DNA from: Bacillota bacterium
GTDB lineage: Bacteria > Bacillota > Clostridia > Christensenellales > Aristaeellaceae
Length of the DNA: 15,459 nucleotides
Reading direction: 5' to 3'
Assembly: GCA_023460055.1 (NCBI GenBank)
Contig: JAEWRJ010000041.1
Coordinates: forward strand, 1 to 15,459
The notes under the pieces: generated by a model
Seen by the model: only the letters and a program-made list of their open reading frames with translations
Told to the model about the DNA's origin: nothing
The model's database searches: none
In this document: positions 1 to 7,250 of the stretch, piece after piece
Layout of the letters: every line of letters begins with the position of its first letter
How positions within the stretch are numbered: the stretch's first letter is position 1
Translations under genes and position numbers: made by a program

Positions 1-830
1 CCAAGCCGGGTGGAGACGGAATCCATTGCCAGCGTTGCCGACGCTTCTGTTACGCCATCCTGCAAGGCTTCAAAGCGTTCGATGCGGGATTTGCTCTTGG
101 TGCTGCGCGCCCTGGCACCCCGCTGCATCCACTCCAGCTCACGCTTGTACAGGCTGCGGTTTTTTCGCTGCGCGGCCTGTTCATCGATTTCTCGCTGCGC
201 CTTTCGTTCGAGAAACTGCGAATAATGGCCTTCATAGGCATACAGCGCGCCCCCGTCGATCTCCGCGATGCGGTTGGTCACGCGTTCCAGAAAGTAGCGG
301 TCATGGGTCACCATGACGATGGCGCCGCGATATCGCTGCAAATAGGTCTCCAGCCACTGCACCATGTCGCTGTCCAGATGGTTGGTGGGCTCATCCAGAA
401 TCAGCAGCTCACAGGGACTCATCAAGGCCCTGGCGATCGCCACGCGCTTTTTCTCACCCTCGGACATCGCGGAGGTGTTCATGTCAAAATCGAAAAGGCC
501 AAGCTTCGTCAGGATGGTTTTTGCCTCAAAGGCCAAGGCGTCGCGCGCGTGCGGGTCAGTTTTTTGCAGTACAATGTCAAGCAGGGACAGGTTCTTGTCA
601 AGCACCGGGTTTTGCTCAAGGCAGGCGATGCGCATGCCGGAGGACATGGTGATCGTCCCCTCATCCGGCGCGGTCTGCCCTGCGATAATATTCAGCAGGG
701 TCGTCTTACCGGTGCCGTTAATGCCGATGATGCCGATCTTGTCGCTGTCGTTGATATACAGGGATACCTTATCAAGGAGGACCTTGCCCGGAAAGCTCTT
801 GCTGATTTTATCCAATGATAGCAGGATCAA
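1..830 (-). CDS. ABC-F family ATPase, Uup-like (N-terminal part, runs off window)
   Basis: About 277 residues of a ribosome-associated or antibiotic-resistance type ABC-F ATPase, read right to left and cut by the window edge. Visible: Walker A GINGTGKT at residues 36-43, signature region MSEGEKKRVAIARAL starting at residue 122, Walker B LLILDEPTNHLD ending near residue 153, switch histidine in VTHDRYF, then the charged inter-domain linker with ELEWMQRGARARSTKSKSRI, which is typical of Uup-like members. The second ATPase domain lies outside. The start is TTG at 828-830: it is the only sensible start after the in-frame stop at 852-854, it gives the usual (M)ILLSLDKISKSF beginning, and GAGGTG lies just upstream. 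ABC-F proteins have no membrane domain and act on the ribosome. Odd point: the signature is MSEGE where LSGGE or LSGGQ is normal. The family call is firm; the subfamily is less so. Confidence 0.93.
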   Translation of the reverse strand, partial: MILLSLDKISKSFPGKVLLDKVSLYINDSDKIGIIGINGTGKTTLLNIIAGQTAPDEGTITMSSGMRIACLEQNPVLDKNLSLLDIVLQKTDPHARDALAFEAKTILTKLGLFDFDMNTSAMSEGEKKRVAIARALMSPCELLILDEPTNHLDSDMVQWLETYLQRYRGAIVMVTHDRYFLERVTNRIAEIDGGALYAYEGHYSQFLERKAQREIDEQAAQRKNRSLYKRELEWMQRGARARSTKSKSRIERFEALQDGVTEASATLAMDSVSTRL

Positions 831-859
831 ATTGCACCTCGTGTCGTTTGGTCATACAT

Positions 860-868
860 AGTATAACA
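860..868 (-). promoter_or_regulatory. Candidate extended -10 promoter of the ABC-F gene
   Basis: Read on the minus strand the sequence is TGTTATACT, an extended -10 element (TGn plus TATACT). Transcription would begin near 853 and give a leader of about 20 bases containing the GAGGTG ribosome binding site. There is no recognisable -35 hexamer at 17 bases, so the call rests on the extended -10 alone. Confidence 0.35.
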
Positions 869-987
869 CAATCTTCCGGGATGATGTGATGGGGAGCGGG
901 CCCCGCTGAGGAGCCGGATGAGATTAGTATACACAGCAGGCAAGGAGGTTTGACAACAAAGCGAAGAGCCATGATATTGATCCATAG

Positions 988-1027
988 AAAAATCCCTCCC
1001 CGGAGCGAACGGATCAGGGAGGGTTTT
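988..1027 (-). terminator. Intrinsic terminator-like hairpin, T-tracts on both sides
   Basis: CCCTCCC (994-1000) pairs with GGGAGGG (1017-1023) around a 16-base loop. On the minus strand the stem is followed by ATTTTT; on the plus strand by TTTT. It could end the dehydrogenase transcript about 230 bases after its stop codon, or end the candidate non-coding RNA that fills this gap. The stem is GC-rich but the loop is large. Confidence 0.5.
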
Positions 1028-1217
1028 AAACTGTTTCCAAGCGTTGGCGCGTCGATGCATCGATTCTTTTGCCTCAATGCTTGGCCGCTGTTCGGGGCGG
1101 AGATGAGCGCCGACGGCGGAGGGAGTGAGCGAATCGTGAGTCCAATGCCACGCTTCCCTCCGTCTGCCACGCGCGCAGAGATAAAATAACCCTCTGCTTT
1201 GTATGCATCAACGTTTT
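988..1217 (-). ncRNA. Candidate structured non-coding RNA in the 831-1256 gap
   Basis: This gap contains no convincing protein gene. Read on the minus strand it has an 11-bp long-range helix (1203-1213 with 1050-1060, one G-U pair), a hairpin GCAGAG/CTCTGC (1173-1197), a stem of GGAGGGA with TCCCTCC (ends near 1157 and 1119), and a further long-range pairing of 1075-1084 with 1037-1046 (CCAAGC/GCTTGG plus three pairs). That last pairing crosses the 11-bp helix, so the two form a pseudoknot or are alternatives. The terminator-like hairpin closes the unit. It matches no RNA family I recognise. It could instead be palindromic repeat DNA or a long 3' UTR. No comparative support is available here. 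Confidence 0.3.
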
Positions 1218-1222
1218 ACATC

Positions 1223-1252
1223 AGTATAAAGAGCGGCCTCAATCAATGACTA
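1223..1252 (-). promoter_or_regulatory. Candidate promoter for the intergenic RNA
   Basis: On the minus strand, TAGTCA (1247-1252, four of six to the -35 consensus) is followed after 18 bases by TATACT (1223-1228, five of six to the -10 consensus). The start would be near 1216, immediately before the 5' arm of the 11-bp helix of the candidate RNA. The site overlaps the region just after the dehydrogenase stop codon. The -35 match is weak. Confidence 0.3.
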
Positions 1253-1256
1253 AAAA

Positions 1257-2306
1257 CTATTTATCAGAACTGCTGTCCTGATCATCCTGCCAGGGGCGGA
1301 TAACAATTTTGCCCTTGCTAAAGCCCGGATTGAACGCATCCTCGATATTGTCAAGTTTCACGTGGTCTGCTATCAGATCTTTGAGGTTCAGCTTTCCTGA
1401 GGTGATAATATCCCTTGCCCGCCCTTGGGTATTCGGGTTAACAAAGGATGTCTTAATGGTCAGCTCCTTCTTGAATGCTTCAAATGGCTTAAAAGCTACG
1501 CTGTCATCAGGCCCGGTCAAGCCAAAGATCATGACGGTCGCGGCTTTTCCGGCATAATCGATCGCATTCTTGACCGATCCGGAAGCGCCCACGCATTCGA
1601 TGACCACGCGGATGTTATTCATCCCGTGTTCACGGAGCGCGGCGCTTACATCATCATGAAAAGGATCTAAAACCAAATCAGCCCCAAGCTTTTTAGCCAG
1701 ATCAAATTTGTTTTTATTTGGCTCGAGCAGGATAGTTCTGCTTGCGCCGGACATCTGAGCGAGCTGCAGCATGATCATGCCAATGGTTCCGCCGCCGATA
1801 ATCATCACGATATCACCGGCTTGTATGCCGCATAAGTCAATGCCATGCAGACAGCAAGCGACAGGTTCGCACATGGCGGCAACTTCAAACGGCACGTGAT
1901 CCGGTATAACAAACAGCTGGCGTTCCAGCACTTTGCAGTACTCCGCGAAACCACCGTTATAGTTCACCCCGGTAGCTGCCATCGCGTCGCAAAAATGCGG
2001 TTGGCCGTTTCGGCAATGATCGCATGCCCCGCAGGAGATGTTGGGGTCGATCGTCACGCGCTGCCCCGGCTGAACACGCGTTACCTGACTTCCAACCTTT
2101 TCTACGATCCCGCTGAACTCGTGCCCCAGGATGACAGGAGGATTGCAGTCTGTGGCGCCCTTCGCGCCGGAAAAAATGTGCAGGTCAGTGCCGCAGACAC
2201 CGCAGGCCATGACTTTAACGAGAACCTCGGAAGGCCCGATCGAAGGGATTGGGAAGCTGCTTTCGACCCTGATATCACCTTTGCCATAATAAACCGCTGC
2301 CTTCAT
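1257..2306 (-). CDS. Zinc-dependent medium-chain alcohol (polyol-type) dehydrogenase
   Basis: A 349-residue cytosolic NAD-dependent dehydrogenase of the MDR family, close in layout to sorbitol, threonine and butanediol dehydrogenases. Catalytic zinc ligands are visible as C38 (in ACGVCGTD), H62 and E63 (GHEFSG). The structural zinc lobe has four cysteines at 92, 95, 98 and 106. The Rossmann motif GGGTIG is at 171-176 and an acidic residue, E195, follows the second strand, which favours NAD over NADP. Length is normal for the family. The acidic and serine-rich tail (QDDQDSSSDK) is unusual but short. The ATG has AGGAAG at proper spacing. It stands alone with its own promoter, a possible operator, and no co-transcribed neighbour. 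The exact alcohol or polyol substrate cannot be read from the sequence. Confidence 0.92.
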   Translation of the reverse strand: MKAAVYYGKGDIRVESSFPIPSIGPSEVLVKVMACGVCGTDLHIFSGAKGATDCNPPVILGHEFSGIVEKVGSQVTRVQPGQRVTIDPNISCGACDHCRNGQPHFCDAMAATGVNYNGGFAEYCKVLERQLFVIPDHVPFEVAAMCEPVACCLHGIDLCGIQAGDIVMIIGGGTIGMIMLQLAQMSGASRTILLEPNKNKFDLAKKLGADLVLDPFHDDVSAALREHGMNNIRVVIECVGASGSVKNAIDYAGKAATVMIFGLTGPDDSVAFKPFEAFKKELTIKTSFVNPNTQGRARDIITSGKLNLKDLIADHVKLDNIEDAFNPGFSKGKIVIRPWQDDQDSSSDK

Positions 2307-2374
2307 GTTGTATCTTCCTTTTCATGATGTGAATGTCCGCTTGATTCTACATGACTGACTTGTTTTTGTCGATT

Positions 2375-2404
2375 GTTTCACAGCGTTTCAGCAAATAATG
2401 AAAC
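2375..2404. promoter_or_regulatory. Three GTTTCA half-sites, candidate operator of the dehydrogenase gene
   Basis: GTTTCA occurs at 2375-2380 and 2385-2390, exactly ten bases (one helical turn) apart, and inverted as TGAAAC at 2399-2404. They lie about 20-50 bases after the predicted dehydrogenase transcription start. LacI/GalR-family operators often use TGAAA and TTTCA half-sites, so a sugar- or polyol-responsive repressor is possible. No regulator gene is in the window. Confidence 0.3.
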
Positions 2405-2432
2405 CTAATAAAGTGTCATCGGGAAGCGGGCA

Positions 2433-2461
2433 TTTATACTGCAAAATATACTCTCTGACAG
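2433..2461 (-). promoter_or_regulatory. Candidate sigma-A promoter of the dehydrogenase gene
   Basis: On the minus strand, CTGTCA (2456-2461, four of six) is followed after 17 bases by TATAAA (2433-2438, five of six). The predicted start near 2426 gives a leader of about 120 bases before the ATG at 2306, containing the GTTTCA repeats. Confidence 0.45.
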
Positions 2462-2486
2462 TGTTTGCATCAGCATAGATGCCAAC

Positions 2487-2525
2487 AAAAAAGCGGATTC
2501 CGGATCGGGCTGCCGGAAAACCGCT
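2487..2525 (-). terminator. Intrinsic terminator after the HD-GYP gene
   Basis: On the minus strand AGCGG and TTCCGG pair with CCGGAA and CCGCT (arms 2513-2525 and 2492-2503), with a small internal bulge and a 9-base loop, followed by a run of T residues (2487-2491). It lies just after the stop codon at 2550 and closes the methyltransferase-GH3-HD-GYP operon. Confidence 0.8.
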
Positions 2526-2549
2526 ATGATAGTACCATGATTTGACATA

Positions 2550-5060
2550 TTATCCTTCCCTTGGCGCCAGGTCCTCTTCCTCGATCATTTTAATAAAGGC
2601 CAGGCCGATCTTGGGGTCGAACTGCGTGCCGAGGTTTCGGCGGATCTCATCAAGCGCCGCGCTGACGCTCATGGCAGTCTTGTAGCTGCGGGCAGTGGTC
2701 ATCGCGTCAAAAGAGTCGGCCAGGCACAGGCAGCGCGCGCCCATGGGGATATCCTCCCCGGATAAGCCGCGGGGATAGCCCTTGCCGTCCCATCGCTCGT
2801 GGTGGCTGAAGGCAGCGGGCACGACGTAATCCAGGCTGGGGAGGTACTTGATCATGGCGACAGAAGCTTCAGGATGCTGCTTCATGATGGCGTATTCCTC
2901 ATTGCTCAGGCTGCCTTCCTTGCCCAGAATGCTTTCGGGGATGCCGATCTTGCCGATATCGTGCAGCAGACCCGCCTGCCGGATAATCTCCACATGCTCC
3001 GGATCCAGGCCGATGGCCCGGGCCAGACGGGCAGCGTAGACCGCGACGTTTTGCGAATGCTGGTAGGTGTAATGATCCTTCACGTCGATCGCCGCGGTCA
3101 AAGCGTAGATGGTGCGGGCGCACTGTTCGTCAAACTTGATGGCCTCGGGTGTCGATGTGAGGCTGACGGTATCCGCTCTGTAGATCTGCGTGCGGTTCTT
3201 CCCGTTCTTTTTCGCGGCATAGAGGGCGATGCCTGCATACTGCAGCGTCTCGTCAAAGGTGGAGGAAGACAAAGGATAGCTGCAGATGCCCGCCGAGAAG
3301 GTGAAGAAGGGGTAGCCGCTCTCCCTGTTATGATCAATATGGGTTTTGAAGGTGGCGCGCGCCACATCGACCAGCTGGCTGGCTGTCTGCGTATCCATGA
3401 ATGGCAAGGATACGGAGAACTCTCTGCTCTCATAGCGGGCCAGGCAGCCGCGGTCGCCTACGGTGGATTTCAGGATGGCTGCCAGGTCGCACAGTACCTT
3501 TTCGATCTGCTGGGTGCCGTACAGTTCCTTGAAAAGATTGAAATCATCCAGACTGATCATGGCGATCGAGTAGGTGTGCATCTTCGCCTGCTCAAACTGC
3601 TTGCCCGCGTGGTCGATAAAGTAACGGCGGTTATACAGGCCGGTCAGCGAATCGATATAGGCCTCCCGCTGCATCTCCGCGTACATGATGGCGTTTTTCG
3701 CGGCGATGGACATGACGGCGCAGGCCGACTCCAGGAAGGTGATCTCCGCTGTTGAATAGTTTTTGCGGCTTTCGCGGTCAGCCAGCAGGGCAAAGCCCAG
3801 CAGGTTGCCGCCTTCTGAAAGGGGAAGCATCAGCTTGATGTGGTTGGCGGCGAACAGATCTTTATCACTTTCCCACATCGCGCGGAAGTTCTTGGTGCGC
3901 ATAAAGTCCTTGTAGCTGATGGACAGGTTATGCTCTTTGAGCCAATCGACGATGGGGCTGTCGCCCCTGATGATGAGGCCGGGGGAGGCGACGGACTTGG
4001 TGATGGCCTTGGTTACATAGCTGCCCACATCATTACGGACCTGCACGTAGGCCATATCACAATCTGTCGTACGCTCGATCAGGTCGCAGAAGGTTTTAAA
4101 GATCTGCTTGTCATCCAGTGACTCATTGATCTCCCGGCTGAACTTGCGCAGTTCCTCTTCCCTGGACGCAATGGTTTTGTTAAACACTGAATACAGTAAA
4201 TACTTGATCAGGATGTAGACAAGAATGGTCGTTAAAGACAGAAGCACGGCATAGACCATAGGCTTGGCCTTGATGAAATCAGGGAAATAGCGGTCAAACG
4301 CCTGCTCAAAGGGGCCGTACAACAAGGTCAATATGATCGTCATGATGACAGAGGAGAACAGGTACAAGGGTCCGCGCGAGGTCATCATCTTGAACGTGAT
4401 CAGGCGCTTCTTGTAAAGGATGTAGAATAATAAAACGGCATTGATACCTGCGGCCAGAGGATCGACAGGGAAGGAATCAGCACCCGGGATAATGACTGAA
4501 GAAGCGACGCCGAAAAACAGCACAAACATGCCGATAAAAAACGGCATGAACGCATTGAGGGACTGGCCCCTGTATTTGATGCCCTGATAGACCATGCGGA
4601 AGGACAGCGCGATCGTCACAACAGCCAGTACCAGAGGAAGGATGATCCAGTTGCTGACGCCGTACGCGAAGCTGCGCACGCCTTCTTCCGAAACGACCGT
4701 GGGGGAAGTGAAGAGAAAATCCGTATTGCCCAGCACGGCCAGCGCGATCCAGCTGATGGTGATCAACGAGTAGGTGAAGGTTCCCCTGGTTTCGGTATAT
4801 TGGTAGATGAAATTGTATACGGTATATGGCACCAGGAAGATGCCCGTGATGGAGACGCCAAACCAGAACGCCGGACCGGGATACATCATGGAGCGCATGG
4901 CCAGCGACCCCCCGGTCCACAGGATGAAGGAGACTACCTGCAGCATGAAGGCGTTGATCAGCCTGTTCTTTTTGGCTGACAGGCAGATGAGCATCAAGAA
5001 CAGGTTGAACAGCAGCGCTACGGCGGGGATGGCAACAAAGAGCGTTTGATTTACTGCCAT
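2550..5060 (-). CDS. Membrane GAF / degenerate GGDEF / HD-GYP phosphodiesterase
   Basis: An 836-residue signalling protein. Residues 1 to about 295 hold eight or nine hydrophobic segments forming a membrane sensor region. A GAF-like domain follows (about 305-455), then a GGDEF-like domain opening with DSLTGLYNRRYF whose active site reads RYESREF at 542-548, so GGDEF is replaced by ESREF and cyclase activity is not expected. The C-terminal HD-GYP domain (about 640-830) is intact: HDIGKIGIP from H700, HHERWDGKGYP from H753, and DSFDAMT near its end. HD-GYP proteins hydrolyse cyclic di-nucleotides, usually c-di-GMP. The ATG overlaps the stop of the GH3 gene by ten bases and has GGGGGTG upstream, so translation is probably coupled. 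The inactive GGDEF may bind GTP or act as a structural relay, as known for similar proteins. Confidence 0.95.
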   Translation of the reverse strand: MAVNQTLFVAIPAVALLFNLFLMLICLSAKKNRLINAFMLQVVSFILWTGGSLAMRSMMYPGPAFWFGVSITGIFLVPYTVYNFIYQYTETRGTFTYSLITISWIALAVLGNTDFLFTSPTVVSEEGVRSFAYGVSNWIILPLVLAVVTIALSFRMVYQGIKYRGQSLNAFMPFFIGMFVLFFGVASSVIIPGADSFPVDPLAAGINAVLLFYILYKKRLITFKMMTSRGPLYLFSSVIMTIILTLLYGPFEQAFDRYFPDFIKAKPMVYAVLLSLTTILVYILIKYLLYSVFNKTIASREEELRKFSREINESLDDKQIFKTFCDLIERTTDCDMAYVQVRNDVGSYVTKAITKSVASPGLIIRGDSPIVDWLKEHNLSISYKDFMRTKNFRAMWESDKDLFAANHIKLMLPLSEGGNLLGFALLADRESRKNYSTAEITFLESACAVMSIAAKNAIMYAEMQREAYIDSLTGLYNRRYFIDHAGKQFEQAKMHTYSIAMISLDDFNLFKELYGTQQIEKVLCDLAAILKSTVGDRGCLARYESREFSVSLPFMDTQTASQLVDVARATFKTHIDHNRESGYPFFTFSAGICSYPLSSSTFDETLQYAGIALYAAKKNGKNRTQIYRADTVSLTSTPEAIKFDEQCARTIYALTAAIDVKDHYTYQHSQNVAVYAARLARAIGLDPEHVEIIRQAGLLHDIGKIGIPESILGKEGSLSNEEYAIMKQHPEASVAMIKYLPSLDYVVPAAFSHHERWDGKGYPRGLSGEDIPMGARCLCLADSFDAMTTARSYKTAMSVSAALDEIRRNLGTQFDPKIGLAFIKMIEEEDLAPREG

Positions 5061-6679
5061 GCGTTCACACCCCCGTTTCTGTTCAGCCCGCAGATGGAAC
5101 GGAAGTCGACAACATCGCTTGTTGGCGGGTTGATGCTGCGGATCTGATGCCCCCGTGCGTTTTCAAAAGCGCTGAATGAGCCCTTTGGCACGACGTTGAC
5201 CCGCAGCGGGTCCATGTTGATCAGCTTTTTCAGGTCGATATAATCGTCGTCATAATACTGGAAATAGAGGCTCAGATGCTGTTTGACGATATCGGCGGCT
5301 GCTATCTGGCTGCCCCCTTCCTCATCCAGTTCGATGAACATTTGCAGGAAGGCATGCTTTTCGCTGTCATATTCCTTGAGCGCGGCCCAATGCCTGATTG
5401 GCAGGCGGGACAGGCCGATGACCTTTTCGATTTCCCTGGCGGTGATGCGGGTAAAGCCGCCGATATCAATCACGTTGGGCGTGCGGTCAATGAACTCAAA
5501 CTGGGGAATCGAGAGGCCGTCCGCCGGGTTGTGCAGCCGCAGGCAGCGGTAAACGTCGCCCACGCGGTATCGCGTGAAGATGCCTCCCTTCAGCACGGTG
5601 ATGACCAGCTCATACAGCTGATTGGCGCTCAGTTCGTCCATCAGGTAGGTACGGGGGGTATAGCTTGGATCATCCAGACTGCGCTGCATTTCCTTTTCAG
5701 GGATGAACTCATAAAAACAGACATCGGGAAACAATACCAGGCCGTTGTGGCTCCAGGTTTCGGTGCCGATCAGGGTAGGCTCGGTGCCGCCGGCGATCTC
5801 CATGGGCCGCTTGCCCCAGAATTTTTCAAGATCATTCTTGTATAGGGTGGAATCGTTGCCGACGCAGACAAAAGCATCCAGCTTGAAGATGTCGCGGGGC
5901 AGCATGGGCACCTTGTCCCTGCGGCTGCGGTAGCGGGCTTTCATGAACCTATAAAGCATCACGGGCGACATGCCCGCCATTTTTTTGAGGCTGAAGCCTG
6001 AACCGGAGGAAGAATTCAAGAGGTTTTCGCTAATGTAGTACAGGATGCTGCTCATGCCGAAGAACTGGTTCATCCCTTTCTTCACAGCCATCTCAAAGCC
6101 CTTGGCCATTTGCTTGGAAAAGGACAGGCTGACTGCTTCCTTTACCGGCGGCATAAAGCGAAAGTCGATCTCACCCTTAGCCAGGTGCGGAAACAAGCCT
6201 GTGGGATAAGGCATAGGGGCCAGGGTATAGAGGATCTTCCCCCGCTCCCGCACACGGTAATGCTCCCTGCGCGTCGCGCCGGACAGCACAATGATCGACA
6301 GCATATTGCGCGTATAGGTATCCAGCATGCTCTTGGAGTAAGGAGCGCATTTGCGGGGAAACTCACCGCCCTCCCAGGTGGTTTCCAGCCACACGACAGG
6401 TTTCGCGGGCAGATCATCCTCCCGCTTGAGCAGCAGGGTATCAGCATAGTCTTCATATCTTGTCAGCGGAACCGTGCGCCGGAACTCATCCACCGATTGG
6501 GGAATGGTGTTTTTCAGGAGCCTCTTGCCCAGTTTTGAGCCGGATAACAGCTTGATCTGCTCGATCAGCAGGCTTTTCTGTATCTGCATGTACTCTTCCA
6601 TGCTGAGGTCAAGAAAACCGCAGTATTCCTGCCAAATCTCCCGGGGAGAGTCCTTGCTGAGTTTCTCGCTAAATCTCAT
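5051..6679 (-). CDS. GH3-family acyl-adenylating protein with altered nucleotide motif
   Basis: A 542-residue protein with the overall GH3 (auxin-responsive promoter) family pattern. GH3 enzymes belong to the adenylate-forming superfamily and join acyl acids to amines or thiols. Family marks: the segment AGGTEPTLIGTETW with E300, the strand ending in CFYEFIPEKE, and YRVGDVYRC with D375, the acidic residue that binds the adenylate ribose in this superfamily. The first nucleotide motif, normally like TSGTTG followed by a lysine, is here ETTWEGGEFPRK (E99 onward), so the phosphate-binding loop is changed. It overlaps the upstream methyltransferase gene by four bases (ATGA) and the HD-GYP gene by ten. 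The substrate is unknown. The neighbouring membrane methyltransferase suggests a lipid or isoprenoid acid, but this is inference. Confidence 0.82.
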   Translation of the reverse strand: MRFSEKLSKDSPREIWQEYCGFLDLSMEEYMQIQKSLLIEQIKLLSGSKLGKRLLKNTIPQSVDEFRRTVPLTRYEDYADTLLLKREDDLPAKPVVWLETTWEGGEFPRKCAPYSKSMLDTYTRNMLSIIVLSGATRREHYRVRERGKILYTLAPMPYPTGLFPHLAKGEIDFRFMPPVKEAVSLSFSKQMAKGFEMAVKKGMNQFFGMSSILYYISENLLNSSSGSGFSLKKMAGMSPVMLYRFMKARYRSRRDKVPMLPRDIFKLDAFVCVGNDSTLYKNDLEKFWGKRPMEIAGGTEPTLIGTETWSHNGLVLFPDVCFYEFIPEKEMQRSLDDPSYTPRTYLMDELSANQLYELVITVLKGGIFTRYRVGDVYRCLRLHNPADGLSIPQFEFIDRTPNVIDIGGFTRITAREIEKVIGLSRLPIRHWAALKEYDSEKHAFLQMFIELDEEGGSQIAAADIVKQHLSLYFQYYDDDYIDLKKLINMDPLRVNVVPKGSFSAFENARGHQIRSINPPTSDVVDFRSICGLNRNGGVNAWQ

Positions 6680-7248
6680 ACATCATCCTGCTTGTCGGTC
6701 GATCTTCCAAGCGCGCGGGCTATGCTCTGCGCGGTCGGGAGAAGGAATGGCACCCTTTGCCGGTAGCTGCCGTATCCTGGGATGGTTGAGGGAAAGATCA
6801 CTTGATCCTGAAACACCACATACAACAAGTTCAGCAATGAGGCAAGCAGGCCATTGATCAGCAGGCTGACACTGCCAAGACCCAGCGCTGCGCAAACGCT
6901 CATTAAAGTAAAAAATATAACACCCGGATGCCTGCACATGGCGTAGAGGCCGCTGTCCACCAGTTTTAGAACGGGATCCGCGCCGATGTAAGTTTCCTTG
7001 ACCGGCAGGGCGCCGAAAAGAGCGGAGTATTCTCCCCAGGCGCCTAGGGCGGCCAGCGTCAGCAACAGCGCCCGCAGCAGCGGAGAGACATGAAAGCGGT
7101 TCCCGGTCACCGCAGACAGGACCATACCCGTGGCCAGAATGAGAACACCTGCGGCAAACAAGCCTTTGCCAGCCTTATCCCGGCCGCGCATCTTAAGCAC
7201 GTCAGAGACTGCCATCAATAGAAAGGATACAATGACAATGATTTGCAT
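6676..7248 (-). CDS. ICMT/PEMT-like integral membrane methyltransferase
   Basis: A 190-residue membrane protein of the isoprenylcysteine carboxyl methyltransferase / phospholipid methyltransferase type. About five hydrophobic segments lie at 2-17, 29-46, 57-79, 109-130 and 131-148. The family-defining stretch SGLYAMCRHPGV carries the RHP motif at 106-108 (SAM-binding side), and YRQRVPFLLP at 162-171 is the usual C-terminal block. The paired glutamates commonly found before that block are not obvious (FQDQVIFP here). An in-frame TTG at 7305 would add 19 polar residues; the ATG at 7246-7248 is preferred because it opens directly into a membrane segment and has AGGTG upstream, although the spacing is short. 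Its stop overlaps the GH3 start by four bases. Products of such enzymes are methyl esters or methylated lipids; the target here is unknown. Confidence 0.8.
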   Translation of the reverse strand: MQIIVIVSFLLMAVSDVLKMRGRDKAGKGLFAAGVLILATGMVLSAVTGNRFHVSPLLRALLLTLAALGAWGEYSALFGALPVKETYIGADPVLKLVDSGLYAMCRHPGVIFFTLMSVCAALGLGSVSLLINGLLASLLNLLYVVFQDQVIFPSTIPGYGSYRQRVPFLLPTAQSIARALGRSTDKQDDV

Positions 7249-7250
7249 GA

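Noticed and set aside
225..818. 197-codon plus-strand frame
   Set aside because: It lies opposite a clear ABC-F ATPase with Walker motifs and has no ribosome binding site; a GC-rich antisense shadow.
808..1170. 120-codon and 77-codon minus-strand frames before the ABC-F gene
   Set aside because: No recognisable protein character, they run through the hairpins and terminator of the gap, and they end across the ABC-F start.
950..1189. 79-codon plus-strand frame in the structured gap
   Set aside because: AAGGAGG lies nearby at 942-948, but the frame crosses all the inverted repeats, the composition looks random, and no good plus-strand promoter is present.
2375..2404. GTTTCA repeats as a CRISPR remnant
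   Set aside because: Units are six bases, no spacers of CRISPR length and no cas genes; an operator explains them better.
2799..3755. 318-codon plus-strand frame
   Set aside because: Opposite strand of the HD-GYP gene, whose motifs are unambiguous.
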